Shown: piece after piece, positions 10,351 to 23,766 of the stretch
How positions within the stretch are numbered: the first letter of the stretch is position 1
How the letters are laid out: the number at the start of each line of letters is the position of its first letter
Assembly: GCA_010093705.1 (NCBI GenBank)
Contig: MU006092.1
Location: 6,623-70,622 of the forward strand
Length of the DNA stretch: 64,000 bases
From: Patellaria atrata CBS 101060
Taxonomy: Eukaryota > Ascomycota > Dothideomycetes > Patellariales > Patellariaceae
Direction: 5' to 3'
The notes under the pieces: model-generated
What the model was told of the DNA's origin: nothing
The model's database searches: none
What the model saw: the letters and a program-made list of their open reading frames with translations, nothing else
Made by a program: the position numbers and the translations under genes

Positions 10351-13300
10351 TCAAAGGGTCTTCCTCCACCTTGTGAAGGTGTTTACGAAGTCCCCTTGCT
10401 CATCACCAAGCTCTCTCCTTTCCTCTCCAAAACCATAACGCACCTCTCCGGCGTTATCCGCTTCTCCTTCACAGACTTGAATTAACGGCACCATACTCGG
10501 CCTACCATGCGCACATACAAATGGAAAGGCACATTCCGCCAACCTATCCACTAGCTCGCGACACCTCTTTCTGCTTAACGTATCATTGAACATTATTGCG
10601 CTTCTGCAAGCTCGTGAATTAAGCATCTCAATAATACCCGGCGGACAGTCTTGAATACGTTTTAGCCAGCGGGGTTCTGCATCAGTACTCATGTCTTGCT
10701 TCTCGGATTGACTCTGCTCTGATTGAAAGGGTGATGAAACTGAAATGACCCGGTTGGGACGCGCATGTTGACGCCACACCTCCTCACGGAGAAGTTCGAT
10801 CAGGAGCTTAGGGGTCGCCTTGCAGCGCCCGGCAATTCCGGCGGGGAGAGTGTTGACGACGAGTAGATGTTTTGTCCGGCGAGATGTTTGCGAGGGGACG
10901 GTTGAGGAAAACTCGAAGCAGATACCCCAGTCTGCGAAAAAAGGAGCATAACGTCTGAAGAGCTCCGTTTCTTGGACTGAGACCTGGAACCGGATAGGAA
11001 CGTCAAGAACCGTGTAAGCAATACGGGAAACGTGGCCGAGGGAAGTCCGGTATGAGGAGCTTGATGAAATGGGAGTGGAGAGGTCGACGAGGAGCGACTC
11101 GATGCGGATGCGTTCGTCTGCAGCGTGCTGATCGATGAGTATGAGGATTTCTGTTTGACGGTTTGGAAGGGAGACGGAGGATTCTAAGGAGTGGGTCGCG
11201 GCTAGGATGAACTTTTTGTCGACTTGGGCTATTATACGGGAGGTCTTGAGACTACGCTTAGATATTTGACTTGTTGTGAAAGGGGGGTTATCTTTTAATG
11301 CAATATTTGTTGCTCCATGTGAACAAGGGGTTGCATGGTCTTGACGAACGTCTGTATAGTCAGAAACGGGATTATCGAACCAGGCTTGTGGAATAAGGGT
11401 TTCGTTTGGTTTAAATATAGGGTTCTCCCATTGACCAAGAAGTTGACCGAGCCACTGATTCCCTGAAGTTGTAAGAGAACCTCCATTTCGATCTGCTAGC
11501 GATAACATAGAGTGAGTGGTGGATAGCATCCCCTGATCGTCTAAATTCTGGGAGACGCTCTTAGTCGTTTGAAAGGGGTTTGACCCAACTGCTCCAGTTC
11601 TTGGGTTGATTAGTGAAATCCTTTTCATTAGAGGGTCCGTCCAGCAGACATGTTCGTCTATAAATGGGCTGTGTAAGGTTTCAAGCTCTTCGAACAGTCG
11701 TTTATAGTGCACTTTACGGTAGTCGTCTATGGTACGTTCATCTATAGGCGATGTCCTCGGCGTCTCAGACGGCGTACGTGTACCGTCATTCAACTCGCCA
11801 AGTGATATATTTGGCACTTTGAAGGGGGCAGCTTTTGATGCTGATGTTTTACCAGCAATAACAGAATTTTTAGTAACCTCGCCTGGCGCCCACACCTTTT
11901 TGTAAAATGAGGTACTTCCACTCTTAATCCTACTCCAGTCACCGAATGATTCCCTTTGAGAAGTGTGTTTTCCAGAGTGCGTATCCATATTGGTCGGTAC
12001 AGTGGCAGAAATAGTCCTTTTCCGCTTGCGACCGGCTGACTTTCCAGAGAGTTCGCTACTCGGCCTTGCACTATTCTTATATTTCCCGTCATTGTGGTGT
12101 TGAAGACTGGCTTCCGGACTTGTAGATGGCCTATTGTCAGCCTCCTGTGCGAAACTGAGCCTAGTCTGGAGAAAACTTTCATCTGTTTCCTGATCACGAT
12201 TCCGTTGGCTTTGCTTTCTCCCGGCCGATTTCCGCGGCCGAAAATGATGAGCAGAGAGCCACTCGGTTATCATAGCTGATAGTACATCCGTTATAGTTTT
12301 CATGCTAGATTCACTGTCAAACAGATCCCCCGGGGTTACGTTATGGGTCGAATCTTTCACCTTGATTTGAAGTGAGAACATTGGCCATTTATTAGCTCTT
12401 TTGAGATTTCGATTGGTATAGCCGTTTGATTTGAAGCGCTTGTCGTACTTCCTCCGCTCCTTCTCCATTTCATCGATTTCTAATTCATCTTCAACGGTCC
12501 CGAAGTCAGAAAGATGGAAGAGTCGATTGACTTCATCAAACAGAGGATTGTGTCCAGACTCTGGTGACAGAGGATACATGCCAAGTGACAGGAACTGAAT
12601 CTGTTTACTTGGGGAGGGTTTTAGGAATATTACACCACGAATGGAGATTGAACTGGTCGAAGCGGCAATTGGAGAACAAGAAGAACGGTCATCAGGAATA
12701 ATGTACGACGCTTGCGTCAGAATCCTAAACAGAAGGTCAACTCGCGATGACCTGTCAGTGACAAGACCGATATTTGGTGCCGGGGAGAGGTCCCCATTCA
12801 ACACTATGCTTCGGCTTTTTTCCGCATCCTTGGTTCTTAGACAAATTGGTTTATTATATGCTAAAAGAAGAGCGACTATAGATAGCTTCAGATGATCCCA
12901 TTCCTTGTCCATCTCGGCACGTTCTTTTAGCACAGCTGCTCTTTGCTTGACCCTCACTGGCATGTTGCCAAATAGATTTCGTACTGTTACCCTTGTGCCG
13001 TGTTCACGGAAAAGTAGTTCATGTTGGGCGGGAGCAGGGATCGCACGAGATATGAGTCTAGACTGGTGTAGAGTCAAAGTATTGGTCGATCGATGGAGGT
13101 AGTGATGTGAGGTGATAGTAAGGAGCGAGAGTGCAGAAAGGGATGCCAGATAGTTGCCATTACGGCCATACTTTGGGGTTGAAACGTGGAATTTAGAAGT
13201 ATCTAAACGCTGTCAGCATTTGCATTTCAGTCTATTAAGAGGAATCACCTTACGATGGAGTTTTCCTAAACCTCCATCAGGGGTAAATTCGTCTGGAAAA

Positions 13301-13548
13301 ATTCCGAAGCCATTATCTTCGACTATACATCCTCCTCTTCGGAAGTCCACAGATACTTCTATCCTAGTTGAATCTGCATCAAGAGAGTTCTTTGCAAGTT
13401 CCAAAATCACACCTGTGAGCGTGGTTATAGTTGTAGAAGACTTGAGCTTCGCGATTACTTCCGGGGACAACGGTGATATAGGCTTTTCCTTACGTAGTTT
13501 TCCAGAAAAGCTCTCCATTTTATTGTCCCCTTTGGCCTGGGACATCAT
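10351..13548 (-). CDS. MLH3: DNA mismatch repair protein Mlh3 (MutL homologue)
   Basis: A 1048-residue MutL-type ATPase that pairs with Mlh1 in mismatch repair and in meiotic crossover resolution. Exon 1 (13548-13254) encodes the GHKL ATP-binding site: ELAKNSLDA (residues 50-58), VEDNGFGI (76-83) and GLGK (93-96). A 51-nt intron leads to exon 2 (13202-10351), which opens HTSKFHVSTPKYGRNG and then carries a long disordered linker. The C-terminal domain has the endonuclease motif DQHAADERIRIE (about 788-799), ACRSAIMFND (about 966) and CAHGRPSMVPL (about 994), which match the Mlh3 branch and supply metal ligands. All catalytic motifs are present. The start is one of two adjacent Met codons at 13548 and 13545. 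Confidence 0.95.
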
Positions 13549-14217
13549 GGAGGACGTTAGTTTGACTGCTCTCTTATAGTGGCCGGAATTAGTTTCTTAT
13601 ATTTACATTTGGGAATAGAGGCAGATCAAGCAGGTCAAGTGATGAGTGAGATGTTGTAGAGGGGCATACATGACGAGTGGAGGTGAGGTGGATATAACAA
13701 GTATCTCTAATACGGGAACTACCTTGAGCCACGCGTGGGAACCTAACCCGACTAGAACTAGCGCGCCAATGCGGATCTCGTCATGCCTGTCAAGCGCCGT
13801 TGCACGTCTAAACCGTCAAAACAAACAGGCCAAACATTGCTGAAACCCAAATTCACCTACGGACGTCAAGATATCATGAGATTCCACACCAGCAAACATA
13901 CCTATCTGTTTTCCCACATCGATGTACTGATAAATGTTTGGTTTCTTACCACGCCAAAGCTTGAACTATCACGATTAGGTAGAGCTATCGTTCATATCCG
14001 CGTTCTTTCTTTAACCTCGGCCATTATTTGCTGTTCGTCGCAACACGTATCCATCCGCTTACAGCCTCGTACTTTGAAAAATTGCGCCAACTTACCAACT
14101 GTTGGCAATCAGATTTTGCTATTATATTCGCCACAATTTAGGCCTTCTGACTAGTCGTCTGTGAAGAGATCACAGTTAGGCCAACATTTGGTGACGCAAC
14201 CTTTGGCGCGCTTCAAC
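13549..14217. promoter_or_regulatory. Divergent intergenic region, MLH3 and the 14218 gene
   Basis: A 669-bp region between two divergent genes. A 123-codon open frame on the plus strand (13783-14154) has no domain, signal or conserved look and is probably chance. Confidence 0.45.
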
Positions 14218-15483
14218 ATGGCTACCGCCGAACCAGCCGCAAGGCCACATGGTGAGCAACTTTTCTTCCATACGTAAGAGTCTTCGTGAACCCAGTTCAT
14301 AAATTAACTGTATAAATTCTTCCTAATTTTCTTCTAATACGATACGATGCCAGACCGACACACGCGACGACGTCCCTTTGCTGCCTGGATGAAGCGATTA
14401 GCGAGTCTCAAGCACTCCTCTTCAGACTCCCAAAGCAAGAGGAATCCCGTACCAGCAGCGGGATCTAAGGGCAAGAAGCCTTCTCCTTCTAAGAATAACA
14501 GTCCGTACCCGCAATCGGGACACCTCCCACGTCCACCCTCCCCCGGTAGCCCAAACGGCCACTTATCTTTTTCGACCCCTATATCCAACCGTAACGGCAG
14601 CGCTTCGTCCCTAGAAGATGGCTACGACTCCGCTGGCATGCCAGCCCCAGGTAAGCGCTCTGTAGCACCAACTGTAGCTACAAATCCGGAAACCGTGAAC
14701 TCGGAAGCGGGACAATCCAAGACCGGCACGAGCGCTACCGTAGGCGGGAATAGCACTTTTTCCTCGCCCTCCCAATCCGTGCGGTCTCTCACAACAACTC
14801 TAACCACAATCCAATCTACTGCGCCTTCTGCACTGCTCAACCAACCGCCCGCTGCACCATCACCCACCGCCACTCAACTCACCCACTTCACCCACCAATA
14901 CCCCATCTCGCCTCCTGCATCCGCTGTGCCCTCCCATCTTCAACCCCATACTCACCCGACCACCTACTCTACCGCCACTGCTAACAACATATTAACCGAC
15001 AACGCCTCAATCCTGACCCTCGCATCCTCTTCCAAGCATCGTCGCCGCCATAGTCTCGACACAAACGCTTCTGTACGGGCGTTAGCCCCCTCCTCTCTGT
15101 GGGGCGGCTCTAGAGAATCTCTCCCTCTCAGCGTTCTCAGCGGCAACGTCGATGCCGCATCACCGGCGCAGTCTACCTCCCAGACCGCGTCCGGGGCCCC
15201 GCGCTCTTTTACAGCTGGACTCGCATCCGCGGAGCGCGCAAGCGTTTATTCGAACTCAGCGACTCTAGCAGCTGAGCGTAATAGCTACTACGCCAAGGAT
15301 CGCGAGGCAGGAAGTGTGAGGAGTGGGCTACTAGGTCATGGGAAGTCCGACAGTGTTAGCGGAAGTATCGCTGGTCCAGCTCCTGCAGGCAGTCCACTGG
15401 CGAGTCCGAGAGAGAGTGTCGCACCGAGGAGTTGGAGGAGGAGTGCGGAGGGAGAAGAGAGTGGGGACGAGAGGGAGGGATGA
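14218..15483 (+). CDS. Conserved low-complexity fungal protein, function unknown
   Basis: Two exons, 14218-14251 and 14354-15483, give 387 residues. The first exon encodes MATAEPAARPH and the join reads RPHDRHTRRRPFAAWMKRLASLK, a basic N-terminal segment. The rest is Ser/Pro/Thr/Ala-rich and looks disordered. A block near residues 230-275, with DNASILTLASSSK, RRRHSLDTNASVRALAPSS and RESLPLSVLSG, resembles a region I recall from other filamentous ascomycetes, where such proteins are sometimes loosely labelled as a polycystin-type channel. I see no membrane segment, so that label is not supported. The C-terminus is acidic and basic mixed (SAEGEESGDEREG). The Ser-rich context around RRxS suggests possible kinase sites, which is inference. 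Confidence 0.75.
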
Positions 15484-16240
15484 GGTCCTGACGTCGGGTG
15501 GTGTTCTGCAATCGCTTGTTTTGAGGTTATAATCTTTTGATTGGGTGGGTAATGGGAGTCCGAATACGAAGGCGGGAGGATTGTACGATTAGGCCAGGCA
15601 GAGGCGTAATAGGTTCGAGGTCTATGCAGGACAGTCAAAGGGGTAGACCGATAGTTGGTGGGAAATATTGTTCGACACATCTACTATACTTCAAGCATAA
15701 TTGAAGACATCGCTTTGTAGTATGTTAGGGCCAACTTAGGGCGGGCAACTATACCGACAGCGATCTGCTCCCCATGCGTGGAGACTTGCGGGAGCAAGTC
15801 GTAGACTTCGAATTTGCAATACTTTTGGGACTTTACTGTATGATAATATAAGGACATATCACTGGCATAAGTGATACTGGAAAAAGACAGAAACATCAAT
15901 TTATAGAATCATGTCTTCATTTCTGCAGAACGGGACAGGACAACCATAACACCCTTATCAAGGTCAGTTTAACAACCCTTTTGAGGGCTATATCCGCTTA
16001 AGATAGCAATCCCCCCTCAGTAGAACCACTTTAGAGAAGCAAAAGTGTAAAACAAGAAGCTTCCCACCACGCCTTACTATGCATATCTTCTAATCATGCT
16101 ACCAAGTCCCTCTGGATATAAAATCAGCTTATGGGAAAGCCTTAAACTCCAAGCGCCTCCCTAAACCGAAGAAAAAGAAAAGTGAGTATGAACGATATCT
16201 AATCTGACAGGAGAAATAGAGATCATTTTGCTGCATATCA
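15484..16240. other. Convergent intergenic region
   Basis: 757 bp lie between the 3' ends of the 14218 gene and the SepH gene. It presumably holds both 3' untranslated regions and terminators. Short open frames here show no coding character. Confidence 0.5.
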
Positions 16241-19200
16241 CTACCCAAATCCTCTTCCCTCAAATCCAGCACTAGTCTGCCGTCTCCTCCTCTCACCCTT
16301 GCCCCTATCCATTGTAACCTTTGGGGGAATATGCGTGGGCGTCAAATTCTCCTCTCCCCGCGACTTGATCTGTACAGGAGCTGTAGCCAGACTAACCCTT
16401 CCCTGCATCTTAACGCCACTAGTACGAGGTAGCCTGCTCCTTGCACTTGCCGATTGTGCACCGTTTGGCACTGACGCTTTCCCGTCGCGGGAAGCGGGTC
16501 TGAATGACGGTGTCAGTAGTGCTGAGGGCGGTCGGGGGGAGCGGACCGAAGAATCAAGTGTCGGGATCGAAGTCGAGCCCTCGAAGTATGCCACTGAAGC
16601 TGTTGCGGAACGTGTAAGTTGCGGTGTTGGGGGCATGGACTGAGACGCGATGAGGGAAGGCGGGGTCATGGATGTGGAAGAACTCGATCTTCGCATGCCA
16701 GAGCGGAGACGAGGCCCGTCAATATTGCGGCGAAGGTGGGAGTCTGCAGAGCGGATGAGGTCGGAGGCCATTTCGCGGACGAGGATGGCAGGATCGTTCT
16801 CAGCAAGATGTTGAATTTGGTCGTACATGCCGTATTGATGGATGAGGGCGCCTTGCTCTTCTGTGCCTTCACATATGGTTTTCACTATGCGGAGGAGGCC
16901 TAAACGCACGAAGGCTTTTTTGGTGAGGAGACGTTGCATGGCTCGGGAGAAGATTTGCGGTTGTGCAAGCGATGCGGCGACGGGAGGAGATAGACGAATG
17001 AGCTTTTGAAGGGGCTCTAGAAAGTTTTCGAAAGCATCGGCAGAGACCTCGGGATTAGTGAAGCAGCCAACGATGGCTTTACTGAAAGAACCTTCAAGGA
17101 GATGCTGCTCCACTCGAGCGGTCTCTTCCTGTAGCCTGTATTTCGTTAACCATATACTCATACTCGAAAGCGTAACATGATACTTACCAAACAAAGATAG
17201 CGTCGAGTGCAGTCACCTGCCAATATTTGTCGGCTAGTAACGAGATGTAGAATTGCAGGCCCTTATTCTGCCATAAGATCTTTCTTCCGACTTTTCCTGA
17301 GTGAGCCATATCGCATAGTATTGGTAAGGCGAACTCCTTCAAAGGCCATTCGGTTTGTACAATACGTTGTAGGAGTGGAATGAGGCCTGATAGTGCAGCA
17401 TCTTCTTGCCTTGTCTTACTCAACCTACAAAGATTGTACATTATGTTCAAAACTTGGTTCGAAATTTCTCGGAAATGACGAGACTTCATATTTTCGCTTA
17501 GCAGGTCAGTAAGCACCTCGATAGCATTTGAGTTCTGCATGGAGTCATGAGTCGTAGAGAGCATGGAAAGATTCTTGATGAATTTGAGCATCGTGATCTG
17601 ATGAGTCGGTGTCATCCGCCCTAGATCTTTGAGAACACCTATGATACGTTAGAGGTATGAAGTAAAGCGAATTCATTATACTCACGCTTTAATATCATGC
17701 GATCTGCAACCGCGTCTTTTACAAAGTTTTCCGCTTGAGAAAAGAAGAAGAAAATGTTTACAATGCGACCTTCGACCAATTGCGCGAGCTCGCCGCTTTT
17801 CTTTTCGTCTAGTACTTTACTCAAAACTTGAGACAATGGATACAGAACGTTTCTCCGTGAAAATATTCGGCAGAAGTCGTTCTTGGGCGTAGGCCCCTGA
17901 GATAATATCGGTAATGAACTTCAAAGGGGAGAGAAGGACTCACCTGCAGCTCGAAAACACTCCAGACTCCGTTTACACCGATGAGGACAAGATCTCGTTC
18001 AGTTTCGAGATCCTCCTCTAAGAACTCCACTAGTACATTGAGTCCACCACAACTGATGAACATCTGGAGTGTTAGTGTAGAAGTTTGATACATTTGCCGA
18101 ACGAAGGCGGCGGCTTCCAACCGAATCTCGCTAGAGTACTTCTTATGGGCAAATTGAGATATAATGGGTATCCCACCAACGAAACAGAGCGTCTCCTGAA
18201 TCTCAACATTTTCGAAAATGATCTTACCCTTAGTCAGCACTAGTTCCCAGTATAGATGGGGGAAAGAGTACCATGTTAATGATCTTCAGGAGTCGTAGTA
18301 TCACGTCTCTACTCTGACAGATCTCTAGAGTTTCTAATATTGGTAGCATGCCGTGTGAGCTGATGATGACGCTTTTGATAGTAGGCGATTCCTGAAGGAC
18401 TTGCATCTAGGAAATCATCAATAATGCTCTAGTTGTGGCCACGTTTAAGACAAACCAGCTGCTGAGATATATCTACTAGGTCGGCCTCTTCGTCTTGCGC
18501 CATCTTGAGGGATCCAATCAAGCCCTCGACAAGAGTACACAAGCGTGCATATCGGTCGCGGGCTACATTGGTCTCGAGATCTAGCCATATTTAATATTTA
18601 CTGACCCAGATAACAGATATACCTTACCCATTTCATCGAATTCCTCTTCCAGCTGAGCAAAAGGGTCATCCTCGTCTTCTTCGTCCCCAAGCTATATTGA
18701 AATTAGCCAAACAGAAATATGTTTTCAATGCTCTGGGACTCACCCAAGAACCCGAAAGTTTCGAGTTGATCATGATCAAGTTTCCACTTCTATCTGACCC
18801 GCTGTCGCTATCTGCTTTTGACAAGATCGACCCATCTTTGCCGAATATGTCTGAAAAATCTTCATCCTCAACGTCTTCCGCATATTTCTGAATCTCTAGA
18901 TTAGAATGCGATCTTCGCATCAACAACTCTTCGTGCTCCTTAACAGGTGTGGGAACAGTAGGAAACCTACGCAAGCTGGTAGCTTTTCTGGTTGACTGAG
19001 TCGACTTTGGTACCTGTTTGAGATCTGACGGATGAAATAACTTCGGTGAAAAGGAATCTTCATTCTGTGCTTTCATGACTTCCAGTTTCTTCTGGAACGC
19101 TGCATCGTCAGCTGCCTCATATATGAGATCCGAATAGTCCTCGACACTGTCTTCACGAAATAGTGTTGTTGGCCGTGACGATTTCGATGATCGGGGTCTT

Positions 19201-21014
19201 GAAGGGACCGTGGTAGATGGTCCGCTTCGAACTGGATGGGCCTTAGGTTGCGATAAAGTCCTTTGCCTATGCGAGGAAGCTTTCGAGCTCTGTGGCGGAG
19301 AGGGTACAGCCGTCTGTTTGCCTTTCCTAGCGGTTAATGGACGAACGGTTTCAAGGGGGTCTGTCTGTGTCCACTGGACCGGGCTTTTCATTGTCACTTC
19401 GCCATCAAATGCATCGTCCAGACTCGATTCTTCCACTACGCTCTCAAAAGTTGCAAAAGACTTAAGTCGGTCTGAGGAGAGCTGTCCTCCGAAGTTGTCG
19501 TGAGGCCTCAGGTGCGGAAGTCGTAGCGCGCTTGGACTTATAGCGGTTGCGAAATCCGCGTCCCAGTTATCATCATCGCTGTCGCCATCCTGAGATCTGA
19601 ACATATCAGGGTTTGGTCTCGACTTTGGGATATTGAGCGACGATTTAGTTGGGGCAGAAGCGCCAAACTGCTGAGCCATGTCTTTCTTTAGTGGAATTGA
19701 ATGTGGTAACCCTTGTGATGATACATGGCGCAAAGTATGCATGCTAGTGGGTGACTTCAATGCCTCGTTCCATTCCTGAACGGATTTGACGGCTTGCTTC
19801 GCCGGGATGACAGCATCCGCACGTTTAGCGCTCATTATCCAGGGGTGTCGTAAGAGCTTTTTGGCTGAGACTCGAAGGTTTGGATCCTTCTGGAAGCACT
19901 GCATAAGAAAGTCTCTTACGGCCTACGAATATATTAGTCTCGTGCTAGTAGGAATGTATTCATGAGTACTTACGGGTGACGCTCCTTCTGGGAGTGGGGG
20001 ATGATCATCGTTGACTATCCTGAAAAGAGCCGGCATCGGTTGTAATTTGTGATAAGGCGGCTTCCCATCGAGGAGTTCAATAACAGTACATCCTAAGCTC
20101 CAGATATCTGACGCAGTAGTAGCTCCTGACAGCTCTATTACCTCCGGCGCCATCCAGTACGGTGTACCAACAACGCTGGATTCGCTCAGACCTGTAGCCT
20201 TTGTTGCAACGCCGAAGTCCGCGAGTTTAACTAAACCATCCTTCGTCGTCAAGATGTTTGCGCCCTTAATGTCTCTATGGATAACACCCTGGTCGTGGAG
20301 ATAGAGTAGACCGTGTAAGACCTGGGTCATATATAGCGCTACAAGATTCTCCGGGAATTTCCCAAAGTTCTTACATATTGAATGAAGAGAACCGTTCTCA
20401 CAATATCTACATAAGGTCAGCATACTGCGGAGAATATGGGACCCAGCTCGAACAATTTCATACTCTAATATAATATATAAGGATTCAGCAGACTTCACGA
20501 AGCCGTGATATTTGACAATATTTGGGTGCTGTGGGATGCATGTGAGTATCCGGAAGCGAATGCAGGGCAGATCAAAGATGACATACATTGAGGTTTTTCA
20601 GGAGGTCGATTTCGAGCTGTGTACGAACATTAGTATCAATAGAATAAGGATAAAAGTCCCAGGTCTGCCATACCATGATAACCCTCAATTCGCTCTTGGG
20701 AAGATCTGCTAGCTTGACTTGCTTAATAGCAACAGTCTCCCCAGTATTCCAATTCAATGCTCGGTACACCGACCCAAAAGCCCCCTTGCCCAGGCAATCT
20801 CCTAGTTGCTGTTGCTTCGTCAGTTTCAATGTAGCACAGTCTCCCCTGGGCAGGTCCATACATAATCTTTCAGTCCCGCAACATCTTGTGCCGCTTTCTG
20901 CGCCGTTCCATCTTTACTCGGCAAAGCAGCAAGCTGCTTCCCTAGTTTCCCATGTCCATGATCATGCCGTGCTTGTAGATGTTTTGCGGGCGATTTGGGC
21001 GGATGAGACACCAT
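16241..21014 (-). CDS. sepH: Septation initiation protein kinase SepH/Cdc7
   Basis: A 1384-residue kinase of the septation initiation network, orthologous to S. pombe Cdc7 and A. nidulans SepH, acting at spindle pole bodies and septa. Thirteen exons fit: 21014-20862, 20808-20674, 20616-20587, 20528-20464, 20406-19974, 19922-18744, 18691-18628, 18580-18456, 18406-18272, 18222-17944, 17896-17686, 17638-17188 and 17135-16241. The kinase domain (about residues 52-300) has [25 protein letters not shown] and [10 protein letters not shown], all intact. A disordered linker follows, then [20 protein letters not shown] and an ARM/HEAT-like helical region ([53 protein letters not shown]). The last ~150 residues are Ser/Pro-rich and basic. 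The 30-nt third exon ([10 protein letters not shown]) is short but conserved in sequence. Confidence 0.95.
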
Positions 21015-21811
21015 TGTTAGTGTTAGGAGAGAGCTGCAGCGGTAATGTTAACGTCGAGAGAGGATGTGGGTATGGTGGAGGACCAGACCGTTGCTGTGGC
21101 CTTCATAGCAGAAGTAACGACAATGTTGGAATCCACCCTTACTGGTTAAAGGTATTGGTAGGCATTCACTGCCCCGCGGGGTTGAGACGTGCTATAAGGT
21201 AGCTTTGTATCGTACTCGTAGGGATCCTGGGTTCGGATGATGTTACGAATTGAGTGCACACGCGACAAGCAGCTTCGATCCACGCATAGGCGATTCACTT
21301 TTTCGTGAAGAGTCGTAACGTCGTAAGGCTGAAGTAAAGAGGAAGGTCCACAGAACTACGGTAACTTGAATCCAAATTTTTGTTAAAGTACGTATGCACG
21401 ACAGGAAAACATGAGGAAATTGGGAAGGTTGCTATCTGGGAACCGTTCCCGAAGAGACCCCGTTTTAGACCGACTTACAGTATTGAACGGGAGCAAAAAA
21501 ATCGCTATAGGTACCGTTAGAGCGCACGAACACGACACGAAAAAGTTTGTGGTTGACATGCTTGGTTGTCATTGCAAGATGTAATAAGATGAAGGGATTA
21601 TTATTAGGCGATTGGGTAAATGGCAGAACTCCAAACCGAGCTGGTCCCTGGGAATGTTAAAAGTCATGGCATGAATACCGTACGTGGCTCCAGATCCAAC
21701 AGAGCTTTCATATCAAGACTTTTTGAGAACTTCATTCCTCGATATGAATCACATGATAATCGCAAACCCGAATGCCTATCATCGTCTCATTCATACAACC
21801 AAACATACCCA
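21015..21811. other. Intergenic, promoter side of sepH
   Basis: 797 bp lie between the sepH start and the 3' end of the dehydrogenase gene, both on the minus strand. No coding segment is supported; the open frames seen on the plus strand are antisense to sepH exon 1 or to the dehydrogenase end. Confidence 0.5.
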
Positions 21812-22906
21812 TCACCTCCCGGAAACTACATTCAATACCCCTCCATCTACGGCAAGAATCTCCCCATTAACATAATTATTCTTCGCTAGAAACAGCTATA
21901 GAACCATCGTTAGCTAAGTATTCTCGTCCAGAGCTGAAAATACTGACCACAGCCTGCGCCATCTCCTCATCACTCCCCGCCCTTTCAGCCGGTACATGAC
22001 CCTTCTCCTGAATCTTGTCGTCCGGTAAGTGGCTCTTGTTGTCCGACCCACTCTCTTTCGCCGTCATTTCGCTGGGGAAGTATCCCGGTGCGATGCTATT
22101 CACTCTTATTCTGAGCTTTTGAAATTCAGCGCTCATGAGTTTGGTCAAGTGCACGGTGCCGCCTTTCGCGGTGTTGTAGTTGAAGTGGCCTGCAAATGCT
22201 TAACGCCTTGTGAAATCCACTTAGAATTGAGGATGAGTTTACCCTGAGACTCCCGCATGATGCCGCTCATACTTGATATCACAATGACTGAGGCTGAGAG
22301 ATGGCCATGGTGCTCTGTACCAGCTTGCAAAAGAGGGAGAAAAGCGACGGTGGAGAAGTATACGGCAGTGACATCTGTGCTATAAGTTTCGTTCCACTCT
22401 TCGAACGTCTCATTGTTCCAAAGCTTCGCTTTGAGATCAGATGCCTCCTCTTTGTCGGGTTCTGCTTTAGTTCCCGCAACACCAGCGGCACATACTATTC
22501 ACCGTCAGAAATATGTTTGGCCACCCTATCGAATCACCAGGCCACGTACTTAGCAGATTGATGAACTTCTCTTTACTCTCGACCTCTTTAGCAATCGCTT
22601 CCAAGTCCTGCTTCTTTGTAACGTCACAAGGGCCTAATCTACAAGAGCGTGAGCTTTGGTCCAATAAATTGTCGTTCATAGTTGAAAGACTTACGGGATG
22701 ATGCTCCCACCATCCTGAATCTCATGCTGCGTCGCCGATTGCTCCAGCACCTCCTTTCTCCTGCCGGTGATATATATCTTAGCACCATTCGCAGCCAGTA
22801 CCTGGGCTGCCATCAACCCAATGCCCGTTCCACCTCCGGTAATGACACACACATAGTCCTTCACCGAGAACAGCTTCTCGACCTTCAATTGAGAAGTTTG
22901 GGCCAT
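21812..22906 (-). CDS. Short-chain dehydrogenase/reductase (classical SDR)
   Basis: A 292-residue NAD(P)-dependent oxidoreductase. Exons 22906-22695, 22638-22550, 22494-22243, 22189-21948 and 21895-21812 join in frame. Visible motifs are the cofactor loop TGGGTGIG (23-30), ISSMSG with the catalytic Ser, the YNTAK active-site Tyr/Lys pair, and RVNSIAPGYF. The last splice (AQAV joined to LFLAKNNYVNG) restores the usual SDR end EILAVDGGVLN; without it the frame would stop early with an atypical tail. The usual NNAG motif reads ICAAG, so the structural Asn is absent. Similar fungal proteins are often named RhlG-like 3-oxoacyl reductases, but the substrate cannot be told from sequence. Confidence 0.9.
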
Positions 22907-23766
22907 TGTTGAAGCTAAGGTTGTCTCGTTTTAGAATTACTTGAAATAGAAAATGGTTTTTGTCTTTCAGTAAAGAAAAGGTAATGAAAAGGTTAAGTTG
23001 TTTGTATGTAATCTCGGAATTTTTATGATTCTACCTTACCTGTCAGGTATGGAAAGAACCCAATGCTCGACAGTACCTTCCGTTACGCCACACCTACCTT
23101 ACCTCATTCTCACGGCATGCTTGAACCTTACGCATGACGTAGTTGCTCGTCGAACTTTAAAACAGCCGCGCGCTAGGGTAGACGCCAAGATCTAGCTTCG
23201 CTTATTCCCTGTCACGTGCAAATAACTCGTCTCAAATATTATAAGTCTGCTACAGTATTTACGTTGCGCGAGAGGGACGCTAGGAAATTGCGACGCGCTA
23301 ACACCACCTGGTTGATGAAAACACTCCAGCGTGCTGAAAACCCTCCTTCAACACCTGAGTATAGGACGCGTTCAGAGAGAAAACGGAGAAGGGAGGAATA
23401 TGTTAGGGGAGATAGGTATCTGCAGTCACAATTGCTCATACAAAATCTTGTAGAAGGTGGTGAAGGTTCGGGAGAAATGCGTCTAGAATAAGAGTCGAGA
23501 CCCAATACCGAGCAGATCCTCTGAAAGGGCCGATATAGATATCTTCTTCGATGGCAGGGGATGGGCTATGGAAGGTCCATAGCTGCTGTAATGGAGGAAG
23601 GGTAAGAAGAAGCCGGGTAGCACGGGATGTCCTGTATGCTTTGTACGGCGAGGGGCTTCCTAGATGTTGATCTTCAGGGCCACGGTATTCCCGATATGCA
23701 GCTGAATGCTCAGGTCATTGGCCTGGCAGATGGTTCACGGGGTGAACCCTTCATCATTCTATCATA
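22907..23766. other. Intergenic, dehydrogenase promoter side
   Basis: 860 bp lie between the dehydrogenase start and the ICE2 stop, both on the minus strand. Near 23030-23105 there are several TACCTTACC words of a kind repeated in other gaps. An Arg/Glu-rich open frame at 23216-23491 lacks an ATG start and is not supported as a gene. Confidence 0.45.

Noticed and set aside
14347-15483. Polycystin-type cation channel label for the 14218 gene
   Set aside because: The protein has no visible membrane helices or channel domain; it is a low-complexity protein.
23216-23505. Arg/Glu-rich frame on plus and overlapping Ser-rich frame on minus
   Set aside because: The plus frame starts with GTG, no upstream exon could be joined, and no family is recognised.
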